Below are positions 44,476 through 53,221 of a DNA stretch of 64,000 bases, in pieces. The notes below the pieces were generated by a model that saw only the letters and a list, made by a program, of their open reading frames with translations, ran no database searches and was not told the origin of the DNA. The position numbers and the translations under genes were made by a program. Each line of letters opens with the position of its first letter. Positions within the stretch are counted from its first letter, which is position 1. This DNA is from Fulvivirgaceae bacterium JP3-4 (GTDB taxonomy: Bacteria; Bacteroidota; Bacteroidia; Cytophagales; Cyclobacteriaceae): NCBI GenBank assembly GCA_029309925.1, contig JARKND010000001.1, positions 1,178,001 to 1,242,000 of the forward strand, read 5' to 3'.

Positions 44476-45783
44476 TTATTGCACCCCGTCTTTTGGACGA
44501 GCAATAATTAGTCTATTGCTTTTATCGTATGAAAAGTAACTCCACAACCAGCTTATTAGTACTAAAAATTTATTTCGGAAACCGATCAGCGACATCAAAT
44601 GAACGAACATCCACACAAACCAGGCAAAGAATCCCTGAAATTTAACAGCTTTCAGATCCACAACAGCACGGTTGCGGCCAACGGTTGCCATCGAACCCTG
44701 GTCCTTATAACGGAATGGTTTCATCGCTTCCTTCCGTAGCATTCGCTTGATGTTTTTTGCAACAAGTTCACCTTGCTGCATCGCAGGCGGTGCCATCATC
44801 GGATGCCCTTTCGGGAAATCGGGATCGCCACCTTCCATTAATGCAACATCGCCAACAGCGAAAATGTTATCGTGCCCTAGGACCCGGTTGAACTCGTCTA
44901 CTTTCAATCGCGAAGCTCTGCCCAAACTTTCAGCCTTGATTCCAGCAACCGGATTTCCTTTAACACCGGCAGCCCAGATTAGTGTGCGCGTGATCAGCTT
45001 TTGGCCGTTGCTGAAAGCGACTTCATAACCGTCATAGGTTTTTACTGCTGTGTTTAAATGAACCTGAACGCCCATCTTTGTCAGATAGTCGTATGCTTTC
45101 TGGCCGGCAATATCAGACATACCATTCAGCAGCCGCGGAGTTGCTTCAATCAGGTGTATGTCCATCTGGCTTACTTCAAGCTCAGGGTAATCTTTCGGAA
45201 AGATATAGTGCTTCAATTCGGCAATCGCACCGGCAAGTTCTACCCCGGTAGGTCCGCCACCAACGATAACAAAATCCATGAGGCTGTTCATGAGTTCTTT
45301 GTCATCAGTCAGTAATGCTGTTTCAAAATTCCGGATGATGATGTTCCGCAGCTTGATGGCATCGATGATAGTCTTCATCGGATGAGAATATTGCTCTACA
45401 TCCTTCATACCATAAAAATTCGTTTCTGCGCCTGACGCAATCACAAGGTAGTCATACTTCACGCTGCCGATCGAAGTTTCAATGCAGTTGTCATCTGCCT
45501 TGATCGCATTCACTTCAGCGAGCCGGAAGTAAAAGTCTTCCGCTTTCGCGAAATGTTTACGGAAAGGGAATACAATCGAGCTTGTCTCAAGTGCCGAGGT
45601 GGCGACCTGATAAAGAAGAGGTTGAAAGCAGTGGTGATTGTATTTGTCGAACAGTACAGTCTGCACTTGAGAGCCGACTAGTTCCTTTGCTACTTCTAAC
45701 CCTCCGAAACCCCCACCGATAACGACTACTCGAGGTTTGCCCAGGTCAGCAATACGCGTTTGCGTGTTTATTAATTTGGGCAT
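44476..45783 (-). CDS. ndh: Type II NADH:quinone oxidoreductase (NDH-2-like)
   Basis: 435 residues. FAD-binding VVIGGGFGGLEVAKEL (about 20-35), the family-typical YNHHCFQPLLYQVATSAL, the NADH-binding FVIVGGGPTGVELAGAIAEL (about 172-191), ATPRLLNGM, and the second FAD motif NIFAVGDVALMEGG are all present. A C-terminal hydrophobic and amphipathic part (about 375-415, AWFVWMFVHLMSLIGFRN) anchors it to the inner membrane. It passes electrons from NADH to the quinone pool without pumping protons. It is the first gene of an ndh-kup unit with a good TTTG-N18-TAAATTTG promoter. Confidence 0.93.
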   Translation of the reverse strand: MPKLINTQTRIADLGKPRVVVIGGGFGGLEVAKELVGSQVQTVLFDKYNHHCFQPLLYQVATSALETSSIVFPFRKHFAKAEDFYFRLAEVNAIKADDNCIETSIGSVKYDYLVIASGAETNFYGMKDVEQYSHPMKTIIDAIKLRNIIIRNFETALLTDDKELMNSLMDFVIVGGGPTGVELAGAIAELKHYIFPKDYPELEVSQMDIHLIEATPRLLNGMSDIAGQKAYDYLTKMGVQVHLNTAVKTYDGYEVAFSNGQKLITRTLIWAAGVKGNPVAGIKAESLGRASRLKVDEFNRVLGHDNIFAVGDVALMEGGDPDFPKGHPMMAPPAMQQGELVAKNIKRMLRKEAMKPFRYKDQGSMATVGRNRAVVDLKAVKFQGFFAWFVWMFVHLMSLIGFRNKFLVLISWLWSYFSYDKSNRLIIARPKDGVQ

Positions 45784-45819
45784 TGAGCTTTTAGAATAAC
45801 CCTTTTTTCAAAATTGTGC

Positions 45820-45849
45820 CAAATTTAGAGGGCTTTCGGTAATAGCAAA
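45820..45849 (-). promoter_or_regulatory. Bacteroidetes promoter of ndh-kup
   Basis: On the minus strand TTTG (45849-45846) and TAAATTTG (45827-45820) are separated by 18 bases. The -7 box matches TAnnTTTG exactly, leaving a 5' leader of about 33 bases before the ATG at 45783. Confidence 0.55.
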
Positions 45850-45983
45850 AACAAAACAGCAGAATGTTCAGCTGTTGGTTTTCAGCATGCTACGCCCACC
45901 GGAAATTTTTAATTGGTTTAAACGCCCATACTCAATAGAAATACGGCTATTTTTACCGCGCGAACCCCAAAATTTGACGCATT

Positions 45984-46730
45984 ATGTTGAGAAAATTGAT
46001 GTTTTGTATCCCTCTTGCTGCGTGCATGATCGCCTGCGACACAAAAGAAAAAGAGGCGTTGAAGCGCCAGGTCGATTCATTAAATGTTGCCCTTCAGGAA
46101 AGTCATGAAATGTCTCAGACTTTGTCTGAAGTCGGTACCCTCATGGACTCCATCGATGCAAGCCGCCAGCTCCTTCGCGTAAACATGGTTGAAGGAACAA
46201 CCTATGACGACTACGCTGCACGGATGAAGGATCTCAACACCTACATCAAGCAGACTCAGGGAAAGATCAATGAGCTTGAAAAGAATTTGAAGAACTCAAA
46301 AGCAAATGCAAGCGCTTTCGCGAAAACCATACGGCAGTTAAAAGCTGACCTTGAAGGCAAGACGCAGGAAATTGCTTTGTTGCAGGAGCAAGTCGAAAAA
46401 TATCGCAGCGAAAATCAGAACCTGGTGACCACCGTTGGTTTGCAGGAAGCAGAGATCGCTGACAAGCAATCGCAAATCGAAGCTAAAAGCCAGGAACTTG
46501 CGCTTATCGAAGCCCGCGTGCAGGAGCTGATGATCCAGTCTAAGATGTCTGAGGCCGATGCTTACTATACGCGCGCTGCTGCTGTAGAAGAGGCTGCCAA
46601 CAGAACACGTCTTGCCCCTCGCAAAAAGAAGGAAACATTGAAAGAAGCGGTAGAGCTATACAAAAAAGCACTTTCTCTGGGTAAAAATGAGGCCCAGGCC
46701 AAGATAACAGAGCTTGAGAAGCGACTGTGA
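45984..46730 (+). CDS. Coiled-coil lipoprotein
   Basis: 248 residues. A lipoprotein signal (MLRKLMFCIPLAACMIAC, lipobox Cys at about 18) is followed by a long alpha-helical coiled coil from about 22 to 190 rich in heptads (ALKRQVDSLNVALQESHEM, INELEKNLKNSKANASAFAK, QEIALLQEQVEKYRSENQNL). It closes with a short TPR-like helical hairpin (ADAYYTRAAAVEEAANRTRL, KEAVELYKKALSLGKNEAQA). It is probably attached to the inner leaflet of the outer membrane or the inner membrane facing the periplasm. Function is unknown. It is divergent from ndh and 60 bases upstream of the CNNM-type gene. Confidence 0.75.
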   Translation: MLRKLMFCIPLAACMIACDTKEKEALKRQVDSLNVALQESHEMSQTLSEVGTLMDSIDASRQLLRVNMVEGTTYDDYAARMKDLNTYIKQTQGKINELEKNLKNSKANASAFAKTIRQLKADLEGKTQEIALLQEQVEKYRSENQNLVTTVGLQEAEIADKQSQIEAKSQELALIEARVQELMIQSKMSEADAYYTRAAAVEEAANRTRLAPRKKKETLKEAVELYKKALSLGKNEAQAKITELEKRL

Positions 46731-46750
46731 TCAATTTCTTCAGATTTCGT

Positions 46751-46758
46751 TATTTTTG
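46751..46758 (+). promoter_or_regulatory. -7 box TATTTTTG
   Basis: TATTTTTG, an exact TAnnTTTG match, lies 32 bases before the ATG of the CNNM/CorC-type gene. No clear TTTG at -33 is seen. Confidence 0.45.
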
Positions 46759-46790
46759 TGGGCTGTTTTCGGACAGCCTTTTCTTTTTTT

Positions 46791-48098
46791 ATGGTTATTG
46801 ACATCCTCCTGACATTTTTTCTCGTTGCCCTGAATGGATTTTTTGTCGCAGCGGAGTTTGCTATCGTTAAAGTGAGGTCCTCTCAGATCGACCTGAAAGC
46901 TAAGGAAGGTCACCGGATGGCGAGTTTGTCGAAGCACATTATTGCCAACCTCGACTCATACCTTTCAGCTACGCAACTTGGAATTACAATCGCATCACTT
47001 GGTCTTGGCTGGATCGGAGAAGATGTCGTTGCCAAACTCGTGCTTGACTTTGTAGCCGCGATCGGAGTTGAGCTAAGTCCTGAAGCAGCACATCGCATTG
47101 CATTGCCAGTTGCATTCTCTGTGATCACTGTTCTTCACATCGTGTTTGGTGAATTGGCACCGAAGAGCTATGCGATTCAGCGGCCAGAAGCCACAACGCT
47201 CTGGCTGGCGGCACCACTGAATGTTTTTTACTGGATCTTCAAGCCGTTTATCTGGGTCTTAAATGGATTTTCAAACTTTATACTACGGCTTATTGGCATC
47301 ACACCGCTCAAGGAAGCGGAAGTGCACTCTCCTGAGGAGCTGCGCATGATGGTGGAGCAGGGAAAAAAGAGTGGCGTGATTGAAGCGCGAAAGTATGAGA
47401 TCATTCGCAACGCGTTTGACTTTGCTGAGCGTTCTGCACGTCAGGCTATGGTTCCGCGGACGCATGTGTTTGGCGTGAGCAAAACAATGCCCATCGCTCA
47501 AAGCATAGACAAGATTCTCGAAAATGGATATTCGCGCGTTCCCGTGTATGAAGGAACCATCGATCATATTGTCGGAATCATCTTCACCAAAGACCTCCTG
47601 CAAAAGCTTCATAATAAGAAGGACTTTGCGATAGAAGATATCATCCGGCCCGCACACTACATTGCTTCAAATAAGAAGCTGATCGACATCATGCGCGACT
47701 TTCAGAAGCAACACATCCAGTTCGCAATCGTGGTCGATGAGTTCGGTGGGACGGAAGGTGTTATCACCATGGAGGATATCCTCGAAGAGCTTGTCGGTGA
47801 GATCCAGGACGAGTACGATTCAGAAACTCCGCTGATCGAAAAACTCGATGAAAAGAAATATCGCGTTCAGGGACAGGTAACACTTGTTGCCCTAAACGAA
47901 AGATTGCCAAGGCCACTTCCCGAAAATGAAATCTATGTTACCCTTGCGGGGATGTTGATTGATGTTGTCGGAAGAATTCCAAACGTGGGAGAGAGCATTC
48001 CTTACGAAGACTACGTGTTCACCGTGGTAAAGCGAATCAAAAATCAGATTATCCTTGTCGATGTGGTAGACCGCGCGAAGCCGGTCGAATCCGACTAA
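46791..48098 (+). CDS. CNNM/CorC (hemolysin-family) membrane protein
   Basis: 435 residues. The DUF21/CNNM transmembrane domain (about 1-190) starts LLTFFLVALNGFFVAAEFAI and includes VFGELAPKSYAIQRPE. A CBS-domain pair (about 210-335) follows, with MVPRTHVFGV, GYSRVPVYEGTIDHIVGI and FAIVVDEFGGTEGVITMEDI, and then the CorC_HlyC domain (about 350-430, EKKYRVQGQVTLVALNERLP). Family members export or regulate Mg2+ or Co2+ or keep divalent balance; the hemolysin name is historical. The ATG at 46791 is chosen because it begins the first TM helix; a TTG frame from 46758 overlaps the -7 box. The CorA gene lies just beyond a small repeat element. Confidence 0.9.
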   Translation: MVIDILLTFFLVALNGFFVAAEFAIVKVRSSQIDLKAKEGHRMASLSKHIIANLDSYLSATQLGITIASLGLGWIGEDVVAKLVLDFVAAIGVELSPEAAHRIALPVAFSVITVLHIVFGELAPKSYAIQRPEATTLWLAAPLNVFYWIFKPFIWVLNGFSNFILRLIGITPLKEAEVHSPEELRMMVEQGKKSGVIEARKYEIIRNAFDFAERSARQAMVPRTHVFGVSKTMPIAQSIDKILENGYSRVPVYEGTIDHIVGIIFTKDLLQKLHNKKDFAIEDIIRPAHYIASNKKLIDIMRDFQKQHIQFAIVVDEFGGTEGVITMEDILEELVGEIQDEYDSETPLIEKLDEKKYRVQGQVTLVALNERLPRPLPENEIYVTLAGMLIDVVGRIPNVGESIPYEDYVFTVVKRIKNQIILVDVVDRAKPVESD

Positions 48099-48211
48099 GC
48101 AAAACCGCAAGATTTTTTGCGCATGTTCAGAAAGTACATCCATGGTGTGCGATGAAAGCGATAGCGATAAAAAACGTCCGCAGTTCGCACACGCTCACTT
48201 TGTACGTGCTG

Positions 48212-48369
48212 CTATAAACATACAACCCCTTCGGGGTTGGTTGATACGCCAGGGACAAAAATTTTCGAGGATGTAGTGGGTTCCTGAATACGTCAGGCAC
48301 GAGATTGCCATTGAAAAAGATGGTAGCATCACCTGTATTTTTTCATCCAGAAGGATGATATGTTTATAG
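48212..48369. mobile_element. MITE-like element with inverted ends and terminal hairpins
   Basis: CTATAAACATA at 48212-48222 is exactly inverted as TATGTTTATAG at 48359-48369. Just inside each end is a compact hairpin: CAACCCC-TTC-GGGGTTG (48223-48239) on the left and CATCC-AGAA-GGATG (48344-48357) on the right. The 158-base unit has no open frame. Similar hairpin-plus-TATGTTTATAG units occur as interspersed repeats in Cytophagales as far as I recall. It fills part of the 449-base gap between the CNNM-type and corA genes; the rest of that gap (48099-48211, 48370-48547) holds nothing I recognise. Confidence 0.6.
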
Positions 48370-48547
48370 GAATGTGTCTATGGTTTGCCCACGTGACTGC
48401 AGGATCGATCATAGAAATGAATCACATTGGCACGTAACCAACAATGCTTTTTATAAGGATTTGCATGGCGCGAAATAGAGCATTACACTAGAATCGCCCT
48501 GCTTACACGAACCTGCTTTCTGCTTTTGCTTTAAGCCTTCCGCTTTC

Positions 48548-49558
48548 TCAAAACCATTTCTTGTACTTAAAAAACCCGATCATCGATCCGGCAATCACAA
48601 TCATCACGATCCAGATCGTGTGATAACCATATTGCCACCTTAGCTCCGGCATGTAATCGAAATTCATTCCATAGACACCCACAATAAACGTTAACGGGAT
48701 GAAGATTGTCGAAATGATGGTGAGAAGGCGAATCACCTGGTTCAGTTTGGTGTTCTGTGTGTTGATGTAAATATCAACAAGACTTGATGTGAGATCCCGG
48801 TACGTGTCAAGGGAGTCGATCAGGTGGATGACGTGATCATATACGTCTGAAAAATATTTTACATTTTCTTCTTCAATGAAACTGCTTTCATCCTTCACAA
48901 GCTTTCCGATAGCATCGCGCAGCGGGTATAAAGCCTTGTGGAGGTAGATCAGTTCCTTTTTCAGCTGCTGAACCTTCTGAAAATTTTCTTCAGTAGCGTC
49001 CTGCTGAATTTCAGATTCGGTAATCTCGATCTGCTCACCAATATTTTCGAGAACGCTGTAATAATTCTCCACAATGATGTCGATGAGTCTGTAGAGCAGA
49101 TAGTCTGCGCCCTTCTTTCGGACGCGTCCCTGATCGAGCTTAATACGCTCGCGAAATCCATCAAACCAGTCGCCTTCCTTTTCCTGGAAGCTGAGAAGAT
49201 AATTTTTCCCCAGAACGAAGCTGATCTGCTCGTAGTCAATGGATGAGCCTTCAATCCGATAAAGCATCTTCAACGTTACAAAAAGGTAGTCGTCAAACTC
49301 TTCAACTTTTGGACGCTGGTCGTTCAGAATGTCATCGACCACCAGCGAGTGAAAACAAAAATGCGCCTGTAGTTTTTCAATTATGGGCGACACATTCAGG
49401 CCATCAAGGTTGATCCAGTTCACCCGCTCGGGATGAAGGTTGCGGAGGAGCTCGTCCACATTGCTGAAAGGATTCCGGTCGTGCTTTTCGCGATTGTAGC
49501 TGATGAGCTCCAGGATAACCTGCTCACTTGGCAGCTCATGAAGATGATGGTGATGCAT
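48548..49558 (-). CDS. corA: CorA-type magnesium/cobalt channel
   Basis: 336 residues. An N-terminal cytoplasmic alpha/beta domain and a long helix (about 20-270) precede two TM helices (about 277-300 and 310-330). The hallmark GMN motif is present as VYGMNFDYMPEL after TM1. The protein ends with the basic FFKYKKWF. It begins with a His-rich stretch (MHHHHLHELP), which could bind metal. It forms a pentameric inner-membrane channel for Mg2+ in the family. It is convergent with the CNNM-type gene and divergent from the polyprenyl synthase. Confidence 0.93.
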   Translation of the reverse strand: MHHHHLHELPSEQVILELISYNREKHDRNPFSNVDELLRNLHPERVNWINLDGLNVSPIIEKLQAHFCFHSLVVDDILNDQRPKVEEFDDYLFVTLKMLYRIEGSSIDYEQISFVLGKNYLLSFQEKEGDWFDGFRERIKLDQGRVRKKGADYLLYRLIDIIVENYYSVLENIGEQIEITESEIQQDATEENFQKVQQLKKELIYLHKALYPLRDAIGKLVKDESSFIEEENVKYFSDVYDHVIHLIDSLDTYRDLTSSLVDIYINTQNTKLNQVIRLLTIISTIFIPLTFIVGVYGMNFDYMPELRWQYGYHTIWIVMIVIAGSMIGFFKYKKWF

Positions 49559-49751
49559 CCGGGTGGTTCGGGGTTTTACACACTTTTTTCTACCCTAATA
49601 TAAGCCAAAGCACTGAAATTTATGCAAATCGTCAGCTGGAGATCGCAAGGCCAAATAACAAAACCCCTGCAATTGCTTGTGACAGACTGTGGTAATCCTT
49701 TGGACTCTCGATGTATGCGCACATTATCTTATAACAGATCAAAATCCTTCG

Positions 49752-49759
49752 TATTATTG
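49752..49759 (+). promoter_or_regulatory. -7-like box TATTATTG
   Basis: TATTATTG differs from TAnnTTTG at one base and ends five bases before the ATG of the polyprenyl synthase gene, implying a nearly leaderless transcript if used. Confidence 0.35.
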
Positions 49760-49764
49760 CGTCA

Positions 49765-50739
49765 ATGTCCTTGAAGTTAGAAGACATAAAGAAGCCGATC
49801 GCGAAAGAAATGGAAGACTTTGAACAAAAGTTCAGGGCTTCTATGAAAACAAAGGTGCTCCTGCTCGACAAGATCATGGGCTACATTGTCAAGCGCAAGG
49901 GCAAACAAATGCGGCCGATGTTCGTCTTCCTCAGTGCAGGGACGTGCGGTACGATTGCGGAGTCAACCTTCCGGGGTGCTTCACTTATTGAGCTGCTGCA
50001 TACAGCCACGCTCGTACACGATGATGTGGTGGATGAAGCCAACTACAGACGTGGCTTCTTTTCGGTGAATGCCCTCTGGAAAAATAAAGTTGCTGTACTT
50101 GTCGGTGATTTTCTTCTTTCACGTGGCATGATGCTGGCACTTGAAAACAAAGATTTCAATCTTCTCGCGATTGTCAACGATGCCGTGCGTGAAATGAGTG
50201 AAGGCGAGTTGCTTCAGATCGAGAAGTCCAGACGGCTTGATATCACCGAAGATGTATACTACGAAATCATCCGTCAGAAAACAGCTTCACTCATCGCTGC
50301 ATGTTGCGGGGTAGGCGCAAGTTCCTCTGGTACAGACGAGGCCACCATTGCCAAGATGCGATTATTCGGTGAGAAGATCGGAATGGCGTTCCAGCTGAAA
50401 GACGATCTCTTTGACTATGGCGAACTCGAGATCGGCAAACCAGTAGGTATCGACATTAAGGAAAAGAAGATGACGCTGCCGCTGATCTACGCGCTCTCAA
50501 AATCCGGCTGGCTCGAAAAGCGCAGGATCATCAGCATCATAAAAAACGAAAGCGACAAGCCAAAGCGAGTGAAGGAAGTGATCGCCTATGTGAAGCGTTC
50601 AGGCGGCATCGAGTATGCAATCGGAAAAATGCAGCAATATCACCAGGAGGCGCTCGCCATTATGAAAGAGTTTCCGGAATCAGAGTACAAGCGCTCGCTA
50701 CTCCAGTTGGTACAGTTTACGATCGACCGGACGAACTAG
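49765..50739 (+). CDS. Polyprenyl diphosphate synthase
   Basis: A 324-residue all-alpha trans-isoprenyl synthase. KRKGKQMRPMFVFLSAG opens the domain, the first Asp-rich motif is VHDDVVDEANYRRG (about 87-100), and the second is FQLKDDLFDYGELEIGKPVG (about 212-231). It is cytoplasmic, adding isopentenyl units to make long-chain polyprenyl diphosphates, probably the menaquinone side chain, since Bacteroidetes use menaquinone and NDH-2 is encoded close by (inference). Chain length cannot be told by eye. An inverted pair of CAAGCT word arrays follows. Confidence 0.92.
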   Translation: MSLKLEDIKKPIAKEMEDFEQKFRASMKTKVLLLDKIMGYIVKRKGKQMRPMFVFLSAGTCGTIAESTFRGASLIELLHTATLVHDDVVDEANYRRGFFSVNALWKNKVAVLVGDFLLSRGMMLALENKDFNLLAIVNDAVREMSEGELLQIEKSRRLDITEDVYYEIIRQKTASLIAACCGVGASSSGTDEATIAKMRLFGEKIGMAFQLKDDLFDYGELEIGKPVGIDIKEKKMTLPLIYALSKSGWLEKRRIISIIKNESDKPKRVKEVIAYVKRSGGIEYAIGKMQQYHQEALAIMKEFPESEYKRSLLQLVQFTIDRTN

Positions 50740-50742
50740 GAA

Positions 50743-50887
50743 AGCCGCAAGCTGCAAGCTTCAAGCTACAAGCTGAGTCTACCTTCGGAACGTTGGTTGC
50801 TTATCGAGTAAGTTTGGTAATAAGAGTTAGTGTAATAGTGGTATCACAGACACTTGCAGCTTGAGGCTTGAAGCTTGCAGCCAAGCT
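50743..50887. repeat. Inverted pair of CAAGCT word arrays
   Basis: 50743-50776 reads as GCAAGCTGCAAGCTTCAAGC and further CAAGCT words. 50851-50887 reads as the complement (CTTGCAGCTTGAGGCTTGAA and so on). GCTGCAAGCTTCAAGC is shared in inverted orientation across about 75 unique bases. The unit lies between the polyprenyl synthase and the convergent 50976-51443 gene and could fold into a large hairpin. Confidence 0.75.
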
Positions 50888-50912
50888 CAATCTTCAAATT
50901 GGCATCGACTTC

Positions 50913-50947
50913 AAAAAAAGAACCGCCCTGGTTACGCAGGACGGTTC
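50913..50947 (-). terminator. Intrinsic terminator of the 50976-51443 gene
   Basis: On the minus strand GAACCGTCCTG pairs with CAGGGCGGTTC (one mismatch-type position) around a short loop, followed by a run of seven T. Confidence 0.9.
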
Positions 50948-50975
50948 AACCTAAACCTAAATCTATGAGTAAGTA

Positions 50976-51443
50976 TTAATGAAGTATAACTCTCGATCTT
51001 CCAGCTTCAAGCACTGCATAGTCCTTGAAAGACTGATATGATCCTGGATCCATTACCTGCAATGCGTTGCCGGCATTGGCCGGTGTAAACTGACCCGCAG
51101 TTTCCCACCATTTCTTTGCGAGATCCTTCGCTGATTTTTTATCGATATTATCGAACAGGTTGATGCATGAATCCGAAATCATCCATGGCTTTTCTACGCT
51201 GCTGTATTTTTCAAAGATCAGGCTTCTCATGCGTGTGCCGCTCTCCTGATTCTTGAAGTGAGATACAGAATATGACAGCGTTTCAGGCTCCGTCATGATC
51301 ATGTCCCAGTATTTCTTGGATGCGATCACCTGCGCAGTAGTCAGTAAGTATCCAAACCCATTTTCGATCTGCTCCTTTGTAATAGGGCAACGGGCTTTTA
51401 CTTCCGGTTTCTTCTTTCCAAGTAGTTTTTCTAAAAAAGCCAT
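50976..51443 (-). CDS. Conserved-looking hypothetical protein, about 155 residues
   Basis: Starts MAFLEKLLGKKKPEVKARCP from the ATG at 51443; an in-frame upstream TTG at 51509 is ignored. It is soluble and mixed alpha/beta, with no signal peptide. CPITKEQIENGFGYLLTTAQ near the N-terminus and a Trp/Cys region (KPWMISDSCINLFDNIDKKS) are the most distinctive parts. I do not recognise the family. A strong terminator follows; no operon partner is present. Expression as a single small cytoplasmic protein is likely. Confidence 0.7.
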   Translation of the reverse strand: MAFLEKLLGKKKPEVKARCPITKEQIENGFGYLLTTAQVIASKKYWDMIMTEPETLSYSVSHFKNQESGTRMRSLIFEKYSSVEKPWMISDSCINLFDNIDKKSAKDLAKKWWETAGQFTPANAGNALQVMDPGSYQSFKDYAVLEAGRSRVILH

Positions 51444-51593
51444 AGTCGTTCTAATTAAGGTTTCGGTTTCTTCTCTATTAGATACTCCGAAAAGGGTGAA
51501 TAGTTGCACATAAGACTCAAAAAATCACAAAATGTTACAAACGGCTGAAATTCAGGGGCAAAAAAATACCTGAAACATTTAAATGGCGCTTAA

Positions 51594-51634
51594 AAAATAA
51601 TCGAACTGTACATTTTTGAACGTACAACTGTTCG
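51594..51634 (-). terminator. Possible intrinsic terminator after the TlpA-like gene
   Basis: On the minus strand CGAACAGTTGTAC and GTACAGTTCG pair imperfectly around a T-rich loop and are followed by ATTATTTTTT. The stem has bulges, so support is weak. Confidence 0.4.
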
Positions 51635-51636
51635 GT

Positions 51637-53064
51637 TTAGAGCTTCCTGGCGGCCTTTGCTTTTTCAACACGCTCATGCTGCTGAAGGAAATCCTCCACC
51701 TTGTCGACCGGTAGTTTCTTTGCGATTATCTTTTTGCGATTGTCAAGAATGTATAGCGATGGCGTTGTGGCGCAGTCATACAAGTCCTGAACCGGGCCAA
51801 CGTATGTTCTCGGACCATTCACCGTGATCCATTTCATATCCATCGTCTTGATCCACTCTTTCATCTTGGCCATCGATGTGTCCAGGCTTACTGCATATAC
51901 TTCGAGATCGTACTTTTTCTTCTTATACCAGCTTGAAAGCTTTGGAGTTTCTTCTTTGCAATGTCCGCAGTCAGGATCGAAGATGTATAATAAAGTGTAC
52001 TTGTTCTTGATGTCATACATCGACCGCGGACTTTTGTTGACGTCCTGCATGATAAGATTTGCGCCCGGCTTTCCAACGAGACTCTTGCGCATGCGGTCTG
52101 CCGCATCTTTCAGATTCTTGCGCATCTTGTCATTCGCCCAGAAATTCATTTCTCCAGTGGCGAAGTACGTATCATAGAGGTTTACATAAACTTCATCAAG
52201 GCCCATAATCTCATGCGCCTGGTATTTGACAACACACGCCCAAACCGAGTACTTATACGTTTCCTGATTCTTTTTAGCTCTGCTGACAATGTTTGAAATT
52301 GCTTTCTTCAATGAATCCGGTTGGGGTACAAAGAGTTTGTCGAGGTATTCGTTGATCTTCTGCTGATAGATGGGCCGCGGCATACGGATCATCGCATCGT
52401 CTGCAAGATCGAAGTTATCAAAGAAGTGTTCGCGATACCATTTCAGCTGGAATGTAGAATCGATAGAGCCATCAGCTCTCTTCGGAGGGTCGGGAACGCG
52501 GATCGGTTTGTTTGCTTTGAAAATGCGGGCCGTAAGTGTAGCTGGATGTTGGGCGATCACGCCATCCTGGTATGCCATCACCTTGTCATTGACTTTATTA
52601 AACTCTTCACGGGCGGCTTTCTTCTGATCGTCTTTTAGCGCACTGTCTTGCAATACTTTTATAAAAGGTTCCGCTTCTTTGTGACGCTCCATATTGAAGA
52701 CCATGTTCTCGAAGAAAAGCTTGTTATCCTGATCTCCGGTTACAACCATATTTTTGAAATAGTCTGTTGTGTTGGTCGCCAGGCTGAACTGTTGGTCGCC
52801 CGAAACTACGAAATCGAAAAGCCGCGTTTTATCCAATACGAGGAAGTACACGCCCTGGTCGAGGGCTTTTTTTCCCTCAAAAACAAACTGACCCTTCGAG
52901 TCAACTTTCGCTGTGTCTTTGACAAACGTGCTCTCGCCATAGTAATAACCGAGGTAGGCCGTTGTGTCCTTCAGACCATCGACCTTAAAGTCAATTCTAT
53001 AACCGGTCTGGGCAACGACTGGGCCTGCCGTGAGCAGGAGAAGGCTAAAAAGTAGAAGACGCAT
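51637..53064 (-). CDS. Secreted TlpA-like thioredoxin-fold protein with DUF4369/DUF5106-type N-terminus
   Basis: 475 residues from the ATG at 53064, which starts the signal peptide (MRLLLFSLLLLTAGPVVAQ). The N-terminal beta domain (about 20-120, YRIDFKVDGLKDTTAYLGYY, FVFEGKKAL) resembles DUF4369. A helical middle (about 125-330) resembles DUF5106. A C-terminal thioredoxin fold (about 335-465) holds the CxxC in FDPDCGHCKEETPK and a cis-Pro region TTPSLYILDN. It acts in the periplasm or at the outer membrane as a thiol-disulfide oxidoreductase; such proteins are abundant in Bacteroidetes. It is divergent from gldA. Confidence 0.85.
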   Translation of the reverse strand: MRLLLFSLLLLTAGPVVAQTGYRIDFKVDGLKDTTAYLGYYYGESTFVKDTAKVDSKGQFVFEGKKALDQGVYFLVLDKTRLFDFVVSGDQQFSLATNTTDYFKNMVVTGDQDNKLFFENMVFNMERHKEAEPFIKVLQDSALKDDQKKAAREEFNKVNDKVMAYQDGVIAQHPATLTARIFKANKPIRVPDPPKRADGSIDSTFQLKWYREHFFDNFDLADDAMIRMPRPIYQQKINEYLDKLFVPQPDSLKKAISNIVSRAKKNQETYKYSVWACVVKYQAHEIMGLDEVYVNLYDTYFATGEMNFWANDKMRKNLKDAADRMRKSLVGKPGANLIMQDVNKSPRSMYDIKNKYTLLYIFDPDCGHCKEETPKLSSWYKKKKYDLEVYAVSLDTSMAKMKEWIKTMDMKWITVNGPRTYVGPVQDLYDCATTPSLYILDNRKKIIAKKLPVDKVEDFLQQHERVEKAKAARKL

Positions 53065-53204
53065 GGGATTTAGAATCAATTAGTCTGCAAATTTCTGAAA
53101 TTAAACGATCAATACAATCAGCGGCAATTAATGAGCCCTTTTTTCGTTTGGTAATCGCGACATTTAACAATTATTAACAATTCGCTTAGATAGCCTGCAT
53201 TCAT

Positions 53205-53212
53205 TATTTTTG
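53205..53212 (+). promoter_or_regulatory. -7 box TATTTTTG upstream of gldA
   Basis: An exact TAnnTTTG match ending nine bases before the ATG at 53222, so a very short leader is expected. Confidence 0.5.
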
Positions 53213-53221
53213 CCGACCCGA

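Noticed and set aside
48223-48357. Repeated palindromes suggestive of a CRISPR or tRNA-like structure
   Set aside because: The two hairpins differ in sequence and there are no regularly spaced identical repeats or acceptor/anticodon stems; a small inverted-repeat element explains them.
53210-53221. TTG start for gldA four codons upstream
   Set aside because: It lies inside the -7 box and the ATG at 53222 matches the usual GldA N-terminus.
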